Source of the DNA: Methylobacter sp.
GTDB taxonomy: Bacteria > Pseudomonadota > Gammaproteobacteria > Methylococcales > Methylomonadaceae
NCBI RefSeq assembly: GCF_023227905.1
Contig: NZ_JALOCF010000069.1
Span: 1-18,567, forward strand
Reading direction: 5' to 3'
Length of the DNA: 18,567 bases
Shown here piece after piece: positions 1-6,081 of the stretch; the stretch's first letter is position 1, and the number at the start of each line of letters is the position of its first letter. Both the position numbers and the translations under genes were made by a program. The notes under the pieces are model-generated. The model saw nothing but the letters and a program-made list of their open reading frames with translations. It had not been told where the DNA came from and searched no databases.

Positions 1-301
1 AGGCTTCCGGCTGGTAATAGTCGTAATACGAGACAAAATACTCGACGCTGTTTTCCGGGAAAAACTCCTTCATCTCGCCGTACAGCTGTGCGGCCAGGGT
101 TTTATTGGGCGCCATGATCATGGCCGGGCGCTGCACCTCATTGATCACATTGGCGATCGTAAAGGTTTTGCCGGAGCCGGTCACGCCCAGCAAGGTCTGA
201 TGCACTTCACCATCGCTCAAGCCCTCGACCAACGCTTTTATCGCGGTTGGCTGGTCACCGGCAGGCTGAAACCGGCTGTGGATTTTAAACTTCTTTTTCA
301 C
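1..301 (-). CDS. uvrB: UvrABC system protein B, N-terminal 100 residues (partial)
   Basis: UvrB is the damage-verifying helicase-like subunit of nucleotide excision repair; it is loaded on DNA by UvrA and recruits UvrC. Translating the minus strand from a GTG at 301 gives MKKKFKIHSRF, then the family's FQPAGDQPTAI segment, a Walker A motif GVTGSGKT at about residues 38-45, and the NKTLAAQLYGEMKEFFPENS and VEYFVSYYDYYQPEA blocks typical of the UvrB N-terminus. The gene runs off the left edge, so only about 100 of roughly 670 residues are present. The GTG is chosen because an in-frame TGA lies just upstream; the Shine-Dalgarno is weak. I saw no LexA-like box in the divergent region. It is transcribed away from the aminotransferase gene at 543. 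Confidence 0.96.
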   Translation of the reverse strand, partial: MKKKFKIHSRFQPAGDQPTAIKALVEGLSDGEVHQTLLGVTGSGKTFTIANVINEVQRPAMIMAPNKTLAAQLYGEMKEFFPENSVEYFVSYYDYYQPEA

Positions 302-406
302 TTGGATTTCTCAATGAACATAACTACTTTAATTGTCCCCATGCCGGAGCGGGGCGTGAAACCGAGGTAATTCACAAAAAAATGGTAAAAAAACTTAAAA
401 GATTAT

Positions 407-450
407 CACCACGAAGACACGAAGAAATAAAACTTCGTGTCTTCGTGGTG
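407..450. repeat. Hairpin repeat (18-bp arms, 8-nt loop)
   Basis: The arms CACCACGAAGACACGAAG (407-424) and its exact reverse complement (433-450) flank the A/T loop AAATAAAA; one more T-A pair extends the stem. It lies between the divergent uvrB and aminotransferase genes, so it is unlikely to terminate either. A shorter, degraded relative with the CACGAAGA/TCTTCGTG core occurs near 4764-4811, which suggests an interspersed chromosomal repeat. The rest of the 302-542 gap shows only AT-rich sequence and the promoter elements of the aminotransferase. Confidence 0.85.
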
Positions 451-499
451 AATAAAAAACTTTTAACGCCGGATTGTTAGTAAGCCATTATACATAGGG

Positions 500-505
500 T
501 ATAAT
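500..505 (+). promoter_or_regulatory. Probable -10 element of the aminotransferase gene
   Basis: A perfect TATAAT lies 38 bases before the ATG at 543. The only -35-like hexamer, TTGTTA at 474-479, is 20 bases away, too far for a good sigma-70 spacing, so the -35 is uncertain. A GGGG-type ribosome binding site (CACGGGGAAAC) directly precedes the ATG. Confidence 0.45.
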
Positions 506-542
506 CCGCTTCACCTTTGACATTGATTCTACACGGGGAAAC

Positions 543-1724
543 ATGAGCATCAAACTTTCTAACAGAGTTCAGGCAGTTAAACCATCACCGACTTTGGCGA
601 TTACCGCCAGAGCGGCGCAAATGCGTGCTGCGGGCAAAGACATTATCGGCCTTGGCGCCGGTGAGCCGGATTTTGACACCCCGGATCATATCAAGGCTGC
701 GGCAGTTAAGGCTATTGATAGCGGTTACACCAAATACACGGCGGTTGACGGCATAGCCAGCCTTAAAAAAGCCATTATCGCGAAGTACAAGAACGATAAC
801 GGTCTTGATTACCAGGCCAACCAGATCCTGGTTTCCTGCGGCGGCAAGCAAAGCTCATTCAATCTGGCTCAGGCCCTGCTTAACGCGGGCGATGAAGTCA
901 TTATTCCCGCACCGTTCTGGGTTTCCTATCCCGATATGGTGCTATTGGCCGATGGCGTGCCGGTTATTATCGAAACCACCCAGGCGCAGCATTTTAAAAT
1001 AACGCCTGAACAGTTGCGCGCTGCCATTACCGATAAGACACGGTTAATCTTTATCAACAGCCCGTCCAACCCGTCCGGCGTTGCGTACAGCCTGGAAGAG
1101 CTGAAAGCGCTGGGCGACGTGCTTAAGGATTTCCCCAACATCATCATCGCAACCGACGATATGTACGAGCATATCCTTTGGAAGAAGGGCACGTTTGTTA
1201 ACATTTTAAACGCGCATCCCGAATTGTATGACCGCACCGTGGTCATGAACGGTGTATCCAAAGCCTATTCGATGACCGGCTGGCGTATCGGCTATGCCGC
1301 AGGCCCGGCGGACTTGATCGAAGCGATGACCACAATCCAGTCACAAAGCACCTCCAACCCGACCTCGATTTCACAACATGCTGCCGAAGCCGCGTTAACC
1401 GGCGATCAAAGCTTTATCGACGATATGTGCGTTGAATTTAAACAGCGTCACGATTATGTCGTTAGCGAACTGAACAGCATCGACGGCGTTGAATGCCTTG
1501 AAACCGACGGCACGTTTTACGTGTTTCCTAACGTCGAAAAGCTGATTGCCAGACTGGATAACATCAACGACGATCTTGGCTTTTCCGAATATTTGATCGA
1601 AGAAGCCGGTGTTGCGTTGGTGCCGGGTTCTGCGTTCGGCACGCCGGGACATATCCGGATTTCGATAGCCACCAGCATGGCGAATCTGGAAAAAGCGATG
1701 GAGCGGATTAAGAAGGCGATTTAA
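543..1724 (+). CDS. aspC: Class I aminotransferase (aspartate aminotransferase type, subgroup I-gamma)
   Basis: A PLP-dependent aminotransferase of 393 residues, the usual length for the family. It probably interconverts aspartate and 2-oxoglutarate with oxaloacetate and glutamate in the cytoplasm; aromatic or other acceptors are possible in this subgroup. Visible motifs are GLGAGEPDFDTP (about 36-47), NSPSNPSG (172-179) contacting the cofactor phosphate region, the catalytic Asp and Tyr in TDDMYEH (D205, Y208), the Schiff-base lysine K240 in NGVSKAYSMTGWRIGYAAG, and the substrate-carboxylate Arg in GHIRIS near the C-terminus. The start has a GGGG ribosome binding site. Adjacency to divergent uvrB is a recurrent gammaproteobacterial arrangement. 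Family membership is firm; substrate specificity is inferred. Confidence 0.9.
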   Translation: MSIKLSNRVQAVKPSPTLAITARAAQMRAAGKDIIGLGAGEPDFDTPDHIKAAAVKAIDSGYTKYTAVDGIASLKKAIIAKYKNDNGLDYQANQILVSCGGKQSSFNLAQALLNAGDEVIIPAPFWVSYPDMVLLADGVPVIIETTQAQHFKITPEQLRAAITDKTRLIFINSPSNPSGVAYSLEELKALGDVLKDFPNIIIATDDMYEHILWKKGTFVNILNAHPELYDRTVVMNGVSKAYSMTGWRIGYAAGPADLIEAMTTIQSQSTSNPTSISQHAAEAALTGDQSFIDDMCVEFKQRHDYVVSELNSIDGVECLETDGTFYVFPNVEKLIARLDNINDDLGFSEYLIEEAGVALVPGSAFGTPGHIRISIATSMANLEKAMERIKKAI

Positions 1725-1749
1725 GTTTTGTAAAAAAATCCGCTTGGTA

Positions 1750-1827
1750 GGATGGGTAGAGGCGTTAGCCGAAACCCATCACATCCAATGTCCAATTCGA
1801 TGGGTTTCCGCGTTGTTCTACCCATCC
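1750..1827. repeat. REP-like imperfect inverted repeat
   Basis: GGATGGGTAGA (1750-1760) is exactly complementary to TCTACCCATCC (1817-1827), and GAAACCCATC (1771-1780) to GATGGGTTTC (1799-1808), giving a long hairpin with an internal bulge. It follows the aminotransferase stop by 25 bases and overlaps a longer open frame that is probably not translated. It resembles dispersed intergenic repeats built on GATGGGT; it lacks the T-tract of a terminator. Confidence 0.75.
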
Positions 1828-1834
1828 ACGTGCT

Positions 1835-1850
1835 AAAGGAGTTCGCTTTG
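1835..1850 (+). promoter_or_regulatory. Strong Shine-Dalgarno that sets a TTG start
   Basis: AAAGGAG at 1835-1841 lies six bases before a TTG at 1848. The alternative upstream ATG at 1752 lies inside the hairpin repeat and has no Shine-Dalgarno, so the TTG is preferred. Confidence 0.7.
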
Positions 1851-3101
1851 TTAGAGACGCTGGAGCAGCGGATTCATAGGTTTGAGCGTACAACGGATAT
1901 AATACTGCGGCACCCTATGTCCTCTACTTTCGCAGAACTCATTGAGCGAAGCAGAAACGATTTTAAAGGATTTAGACTGCTGTATTCTACAGATAATCTA
2001 GATTCTAACTTTGGTGGAGTGTTACTCTCATCAATCGAAGATATATGTCCAGCCATCTCTAGGTATTTTGGTGCTTCGGGTCTGCTTTTTTATGATGACG
2101 AGATATATGAAGAGGTACAAAATATTGGTGCCATATCTTTTCCTTTAGATTATTCCGTAAGTTTTGATACACAGGTGGCAGAAGCGTTTCGCTGTTATGA
2201 AGATGGAAAAAATATATCTGAGTGGGAGTGGTTCTACCAATTGATAAAATTGGTAAAAGGTAAGGAGTCAAAATTCAATTTTGACTACACTTTTTACATG
2301 GTAGAGGATTTACTTCACACCTTTGATCATACAAATTTAAGGCCATTCAATACGGTTCGAGCTTTGAAGCGTTTCGACCATTTTGATGTGGATTCATTTT
2401 TGGAAAATCCTAAAATACCGAGATTTAACGATGATAGAACAACGGCAGGAAGGAGAGCTGCTGACGCAATATCTTCATTCCAGAGTAGTGAAGATATTCG
2501 GAGAAGCCTAGACAGAAGGAAAGGATTAAAGCTTATTTTGATGAAAGCCATGAAATTGCGCTGGGAAGATAAAAAAGGGCATCTAGCCAATCTTGATAAG
2601 TTAGTCGAATTTTCTGTTGAACATCTCGGCCGCTTTGCAAAGATGGAACTCTATTTTGGATGGAAATTACTTAAATATGGAGACAGATACAGATTCTTTG
2701 GGCAATTGATGCAAAAATCTGAAAACGCAATCCAAAAACTGAATGGAATGAGCTGGGATTTATATTCCCTAAGACATCAGGAAACAATGTCAATCAAGTC
2801 AAAATATGGAAGATTTTATGTTCCATTTATAGCGACGTTTGATAGGCGTTTTAAAGAACTAATGAAGGCATGTCCAATAAGGTGTGTGCTAATAGATGAT
2901 AGAGACAAAAGGATAAATACTATTTTTGTTGATGAGTATGAGTTTTTTCAAGATGTAAACATAGCGCTTAACAGTTCCACACAATCAAGGCTTTCAGATC
3001 CTGAAGAAAAAATTAAACGACTAAAGAACAACGTTTCCTCATATGAACTGGATGGTAAGCTGGATATTCTTGAAAGTGAATGCAGAGATATAGTTATTTA
3101 G
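1848..3101 (+). CDS. Hypothetical protein, AT-rich accessory gene
   Basis: I do not recognise this protein. From the TTG start it has 417 residues; the frame is open back to 1752, but that extension lies in a hairpin repeat. The sequence is soluble-looking, without signal peptide or clear membrane helices, and is rich in charged and aromatic residues. The C-terminal half contains RFAKMELYFGWKLLKYGDRYRF, then SWDLYSLRHQETMSIKSKYG and an IRCVLIDDRDKRINTIFVDEYEFF stretch that could be a beta-rich domain. The final part is charged and possibly helical. Base composition and codon use are clearly more AT-rich than aspC or the genes to the right, which suggests acquisition by transfer. It converges with the toxin-antitoxin genes. 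No function is proposed. Confidence 0.75.
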   Translation: MLETLEQRIHRFERTTDIILRHPMSSTFAELIERSRNDFKGFRLLYSTDNLDSNFGGVLLSSIEDICPAISRYFGASGLLFYDDEIYEEVQNIGAISFPLDYSVSFDTQVAEAFRCYEDGKNISEWEWFYQLIKLVKGKESKFNFDYTFYMVEDLLHTFDHTNLRPFNTVRALKRFDHFDVDSFLENPKIPRFNDDRTTAGRRAADAISSFQSSEDIRRSLDRRKGLKLILMKAMKLRWEDKKGHLANLDKLVEFSVEHLGRFAKMELYFGWKLLKYGDRYRFFGQLMQKSENAIQKLNGMSWDLYSLRHQETMSIKSKYGRFYVPFIATFDRRFKELMKACPIRCVLIDDRDKRINTIFVDEYEFFQDVNIALNSSTQSRLSDPEEKIKRLKNNVSSYELDGKLDILESECRDIVI

Positions 3102-3154
3102 GACTGCAATATGCTTCAATATGGCGGCGTATTTCAGATTTGACCGCCAGAGTT

Positions 3155-3490
3155 TCATTCTAAAGCAGCCAAAGCCGCTTCTGGCGCCTTGTCGAGAATT
3201 TTCAATAATGCTTTTGCCGCGCCAGTAGGGCAGCGTTTTCCTTGCTCCCAATTGCGGATGGTCTCAAGCGATACATCAATCCGCTGAGAAAATTCAGTCT
3301 GGCTTAAGCCCAGTCGCGTTCGTACACGACGAGCAAATTTAGCGGCGTCTAACATGGCATTGGTTTCGTCAATGTGTTGCTGTGCGGCAATATCCCGTTC
3401 GTCAGTGGCGTCCAAACGGTTGAAATCCACTCTACCTTCAGGCAGTGATGCCGGACTTTCAAGATCAATACTAATTTTTACTGTTTTCAT
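3155..3490 (-). CDS. XRE-family antitoxin, partner of BrnT
   Basis: A 111-residue protein whose C-terminal half is an XRE-type helix-turn-helix: ARRVRTRLGLSQTEFSQRIDV and SLETIRNWEQGKR at about 53-86, followed by AAKALLKILDKAPEAAL. The N-terminal 50 residues are acidic and probably form the toxin-neutralising part. It overlaps the upstream brnT by 20 bases and has a good Shine-Dalgarno (GAGGTG) inside the toxin gene, which indicates translational coupling in a toxin-first operon. By analogy with other toxin-antitoxin pairs it should bind BrnT and repress the operon promoter. Classical BrnA antitoxins differ in fold (ribbon-helix-helix), so this is the HTH type of partner. It converges on the unknown gene ending at 3101; a weak TGGCGG/CCGCCA hairpin at 3122-3149 lies between them. 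Confidence 0.85.
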   Translation of the reverse strand: MKTVKISIDLESPASLPEGRVDFNRLDATDERDIAAQQHIDETNAMLDAAKFARRVRTRLGLSQTEFSQRIDVSLETIRNWEQGKRCPTGAAKALLKILDKAPEAALAALE

Positions 3491-3746
3491 AACGATTCAC
3501 CTCGCGTTGATTGGCCTTGCGTGCTGAAATAATCCGAATGGTTGAGCCGCGTAACGTATAGACAACACAGAATACCCGTTGGGCAATTAAGCCTAAAAGT
3601 TGATAGCGTTCTTCGGCATAATCCCAGCGCGTATCTTTCTTAATAAGACGATCGGGATCAATGAACGCCTGAACTACGTAAGCAAAGTCAAACCCACGTT
3701 GATCAAAACATACGTCACTTTTGTTTTCATCCCATTCAAAATTCAT
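3471..3746 (-). CDS. brnT: BrnT-family toxin
   Basis: A 91-residue RelE-like ribonuclease toxin of the BrnT family (PF04365), which stops growth by cutting RNA unless bound by its antitoxin. Family landmarks are visible in order: FEWDENKS (3-10), the GFDF segment (18-21), FIDPDRL (28-34), EERYQLLG (45-52), the VVYTLRG strand (61-67), and RIISARKANQREVNRYE (71-87) with its conserved arginines. Length is normal. No Shine-Dalgarno precedes the ATG, but a sigma-70-like promoter sits directly upstream, so the mRNA may be nearly leaderless. The gene is first in the operon and overlaps the antitoxin gene by 20 bases. Family assignment is confident; activity here is inferred. Confidence 0.88.
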   Translation of the reverse strand: MNFEWDENKSDVCFDQRGFDFAYVVQAFIDPDRLIKKDTRWDYAEERYQLLGLIAQRVFCVVYTLRGSTIRIISARKANQREVNRYENSKN

Positions 3747-3754
3747 AGATTTAA

Positions 3755-3783
3755 AGTATAGGCCACTGAACCATCAGCAACAA
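3755..3783 (-). promoter_or_regulatory. Putative sigma-70 promoter of the brnT operon
   Basis: On the minus strand TTGTTG (3778-3783) and TATACT (3755-3760) are separated by 17 bases. The predicted transcription start lies about 2-5 bases before the brnT ATG at 3746, leaving almost no leader. Confidence 0.5.
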
Positions 3784-3816
3784 GCATTAATCAGCTCAAC
3801 CCCGCTGATTAATGCT
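3783..3816 (-). terminator. Hairpin at the 3' end of the ion-channel gene
   Basis: AGCATTAATCAGC (3783-3795) and its exact complement (3804-3816) form a 13-bp stem with an 8-base loop. The stop codon of the channel gene lies in the stem. On the minus strand the stem is followed by TTGTTG, a poor T-tract, so termination strength is uncertain. The outer arm also touches the -35 of the brnT promoter. Confidence 0.5.
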
Positions 3817-4720
3817 CCAGTTCATGGCCGCAGTATTTGCAAAAACCGGCATCAAAATCATGTCCTGTCCGGCCGCAGCCGGGACAGGCGTCATTCCTGA
3901 CTTTTTCCTTCGAGTGCGTCCTGATCAACTCGGCGCTATAGATGCCGGTAGGTACGGCGATAATGCCATAGCCCATGATCATGATCGTCGAAGCGAGCAG
4001 TTGACCCAGCGGGGTTTGCGGGGAGATATCGCCATAGCCGACCGTTGTCAGCGTCACAATGGCCCAGTAGACTGACCTTGGGATGCTGGTAAAACCGGCT
4101 TCCCGGCTTTCGACGACATACACCAGTGAGCCGAACACAACCACCAGCATGAGTACAGCATAAAGAAACACCATGATTTTACGCAGGCTTTTGTTCAATG
4201 CCATCATCATGATCTCAGCTTCGTCCATGTAGGCCGACAGTTTGAGAATACGAAAAACCCGCAGCAGCCGCAATATGCGTATCGCGAGCATGGGCTGCGC
4301 TCCGGGAAACAGCAGAATCAGGTAGCTGGGTAGTACTGACACCAAATCGACCAGGCCAAAGAAGCTCTTGAAATACTGCCAGGGCCTTCGAACGCTGATC
4401 AAGCGTAGCCCGTACTCCAGCGTGAACAGCAACGTAAAAAACCATTCAATAATATTTAAGGCTTGTGCATGACGGGTTTGGAACGCTTCCACGCTCTCAA
4501 GCATGATTACTATCACGCTGAGCACGATGCTGATGCTCAAAACGACATCGAACGCCTTGCCCATAGGCGTTTCGGAGCCGAAAACAACCGTATTGAGCGA
4601 TTCCCGCCACGGCGCTAGCGTTTCGCCGTCATTATAAGAATGGTATTTCGTTCTTGGAGTTTTTCGTGTACGCATGACTTTAGATTTGCCCGTATCTGCA
4701 ACAATCGGCCGTATGAGCAT
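3809..4720 (-). CDS. Voltage-gated-type potassium channel with C-terminal zinc ribbon
   Basis: A six-helix cation channel subunit of 303 residues, expected to tetramerise in the inner membrane. S1 is about 55-76, S2 87-107, S3 119-138, and S4 has regularly spaced positive residues in IRILRLLRVFRILKL (R148, R151, R154, R157, K160). S5 is 181-203, the pore loop carries the K+ selectivity filter TVGYGD (226-231), and S6 is 236-262. The cytoplasmic tail ends in a four-cysteine zinc ribbon: CPGC (C279, C282) and CKYC (C294, C297). The start is uncertain: ATG at 4720 has no clear Shine-Dalgarno, and ATG at 4675 (MRTRKTPR) is an alternative giving 288 residues. The hairpin at 3783-3816 overlaps its stop codon. 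Potassium selectivity follows from the filter; gating by voltage is inferred from S4. Confidence 0.9.
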   Translation of the reverse strand: MLIRPIVADTGKSKVMRTRKTPRTKYHSYNDGETLAPWRESLNTVVFGSETPMGKAFDVVLSISIVLSVIVIMLESVEAFQTRHAQALNIIEWFFTLLFTLEYGLRLISVRRPWQYFKSFFGLVDLVSVLPSYLILLFPGAQPMLAIRILRLLRVFRILKLSAYMDEAEIMMMALNKSLRKIMVFLYAVLMLVVVFGSLVYVVESREAGFTSIPRSVYWAIVTLTTVGYGDISPQTPLGQLLASTIMIMGYGIIAVPTGIYSAELIRTHSKEKVRNDACPGCGRTGHDFDAGFCKYCGHELEH

Positions 4721-4763
4721 GGATCATGCCGGTCGTTTGCAGACCGGATGATTCATTGCGAGA

Positions 4764-4811
4764 CACGAAGAACATAATATTTTCACCTTGGCCTTGTGCT
4801 CTTCGTGATGA
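4764..4811. repeat. Degraded copy of the CACGAAGA hairpin repeat
   Basis: An ACACGAAGAAC arm and a GCTCTTCGTGAT arm retain an 8-bp complementary core (CACGAAGA/TCTTCGTG) in the gap between the channel gene and gloA. It shares its core with the perfect hairpin at 407-450. Nothing else is evident in this gap. Confidence 0.45.
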
Positions 4812-4847
4812 TTTTTAGGAACAGGACTTCTGCGCATGCTATCAAGC

Positions 4848-5288
4848 CTACCAAGTTCCGGTATTTTCCATGGCAAGCCATTTCTCCGAAGGCATCAACG
4901 GCGCATCTTTTTGCAACAGCTCGATAGAAATCTGATCCGGTGAGCGGATAAACGCCATATGTCCGTCCCGCGGCGGGCGGTTGATAACCACGCCGGCATC
5001 CATGAGTTCCTGGCAGGTTTCGTAAATATTATCGACTTCAAAAGCCAGATGGCCGAAATTGCGTCCGCCGTCATAATCCTCGGTATCCCAGTTATAAGTC
5101 AGCTCCAGCAACGGTGCGTGCATTTTTTCAGCCTGATAGGTATCCTCCGGCGCATGCAGATAAACCAGCGTATAACGTCCTTCCTCACTGTCCATCCTGT
5201 GGTGTTCGATCAGGCCCAGTTTGTTGCAATAAAAATCGAGTGATTCATCCAGATTTTGAACCCGAACCATGGCATGTAAATAACGCAT
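4848..5288 (-). CDS. gloA: Lactoylglutathione lyase (glyoxalase I)
   Basis: A 146-residue VOC-superfamily enzyme that isomerises the methylglyoxal-glutathione hemithioacetal to S-lactoylglutathione in the cytoplasm. The four metal ligands are visible at positions close to those of the E. coli enzyme: H5 (LHAMVRV), E62 (LLELTYNW), H80 (NFGHLAFEV) and E123 (ISIELLQ). Other family marks are SLDFYCNKLGL and DGHMAFIRSPDQISIELL. The C-terminal extension ending ENTGTW is slightly longer than the shortest homologues. The ATG has a good Shine-Dalgarno (AAGGAG). It lies 11 bases downstream of tag on the same strand, so the two are probably co-transcribed and form a small electrophile-damage unit. Confidence 0.93.
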   Translation of the reverse strand: MRYLHAMVRVQNLDESLDFYCNKLGLIEHHRMDSEEGRYTLVYLHAPEDTYQAEKMHAPLLELTYNWDTEDYDGGRNFGHLAFEVDNIYETCQELMDAGVVINRPPRDGHMAFIRSPDQISIELLQKDAPLMPSEKWLAMENTGTW

Positions 5289-5299
5289 AGTGTTTCTCC

Positions 5300-5872
5300 T
5301 TATGAATACTTGGTTTTAATTTCGGCATGTCGAAAACAATCGATGGTGTGATCATTGACCATGCCGGTCGCCTGCATATAAGCATAACAAATGGTGCTGC
5401 CGACAAACTTGAAGCCGCGCTTTTTAAGATCCTTGCCCATCAACTCGGAGATGGGCGTGGAAGCCGGGATTTCGGCGGCGTTTTTCCAAGCGTTGTGCTG
5501 CGGTTTGTTGCCGACAAATTGCCAGATATAGCTGCCAAAACTGCCGAAATCCTGTTGAACCTTCAAAAAGGCCTGGGCGTTGATGACCGCCGCATTAACC
5601 TTCAGTTTGTTTCTTACTATATCCGGATTAAGCAGCAATGAACTGATTTTTTCAGCATCGTAACCTGCAATCTTTTCGGCATCAAAATTATCGAAGGCTA
5701 AACGGTAACCAACGCGTTTATTTAAAATAGTTGACCAGCTTAAACCGGCCTGTGCGCCTTCAAGGATAAGAAACTCAAACAGCAGCCGGTCATCATGCAC
5801 CGGCACGCCCCATTCAAGATCGTGATATTGCTGTTCGGACGGGCTGGAAAGCGCCCATATGCATTTTTTCAT
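5300..5872 (-). CDS. tag: DNA-3-methyladenine glycosylase I
   Basis: Tag excises 3-methyladenine from alkylated DNA and starts base-excision repair. The protein has 190 residues, the usual length. The zinc-binding ligands C4 (MKKCIW), H17 (QQYHDLEWG), H175 and C179 (NDHTIDCF) are all present, as is the catalytic-site glutamate E38 in LILEGAQAGLSW, followed by the helix-hairpin-helix-like region. The KRGFKFVGSTICYAYMQATG block is diagnostic of Tag. The ATG has only a weak GGGAAA site upstream. It is the first gene of a tag-gloA pair and diverges from the phosphorylase gene at 6082. Confidence 0.95.
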   Translation of the reverse strand: MKKCIWALSSPSEQQYHDLEWGVPVHDDRLLFEFLILEGAQAGLSWSTILNKRVGYRLAFDNFDAEKIAGYDAEKISSLLLNPDIVRNKLKVNAAVINAQAFLKVQQDFGSFGSYIWQFVGNKPQHNAWKNAAEIPASTPISELMGKDLKKRGFKFVGSTICYAYMQATGMVNDHTIDCFRHAEIKTKYS

Positions 5873-5955
5873 TGGTGTTTCCCGGTGGTATAAGGCTATC
5901 GATTGCGCTGGTTATTAAAGTTGGTCATAGAAAAAATGCAAGCGGTGTTTGCCAG

Positions 5956-5992
5956 TAAACAATGCATTGTTTTACTCGCAGGCGAAGCCTGC
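5956..5992. promoter_or_regulatory. Palindromes in the tag / phosphorylase divergent region
   Basis: A perfect 16-bp palindrome AAACAATGCATTGTTT (5957-5972) extends to AGTAAA/TTTACT if one extra T is allowed. It is followed at 5978-5992 by GCAGGCGAAGCCTGC, a 6-bp stem with a GAA loop. The first could be an operator for either divergent gene; the second looks like a small intergenic repeat. The role is inferred from position only. Confidence 0.4.
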
Positions 5993-6081
5993 ACTCCATT
6001 CACAAGTTGATGCGCGGCGGTTGACAATCCCGACCTCAAACCGCATCATCGAACCAGTTTATTTACCGGCCATTTTATCCC

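Noticed and set aside
1752..1847. N-terminal extension of the unknown gene from ATG 1752
   Set aside because: It lies within a hairpin repeat and lacks a Shine-Dalgarno, while the TTG at 1848 has a strong one.
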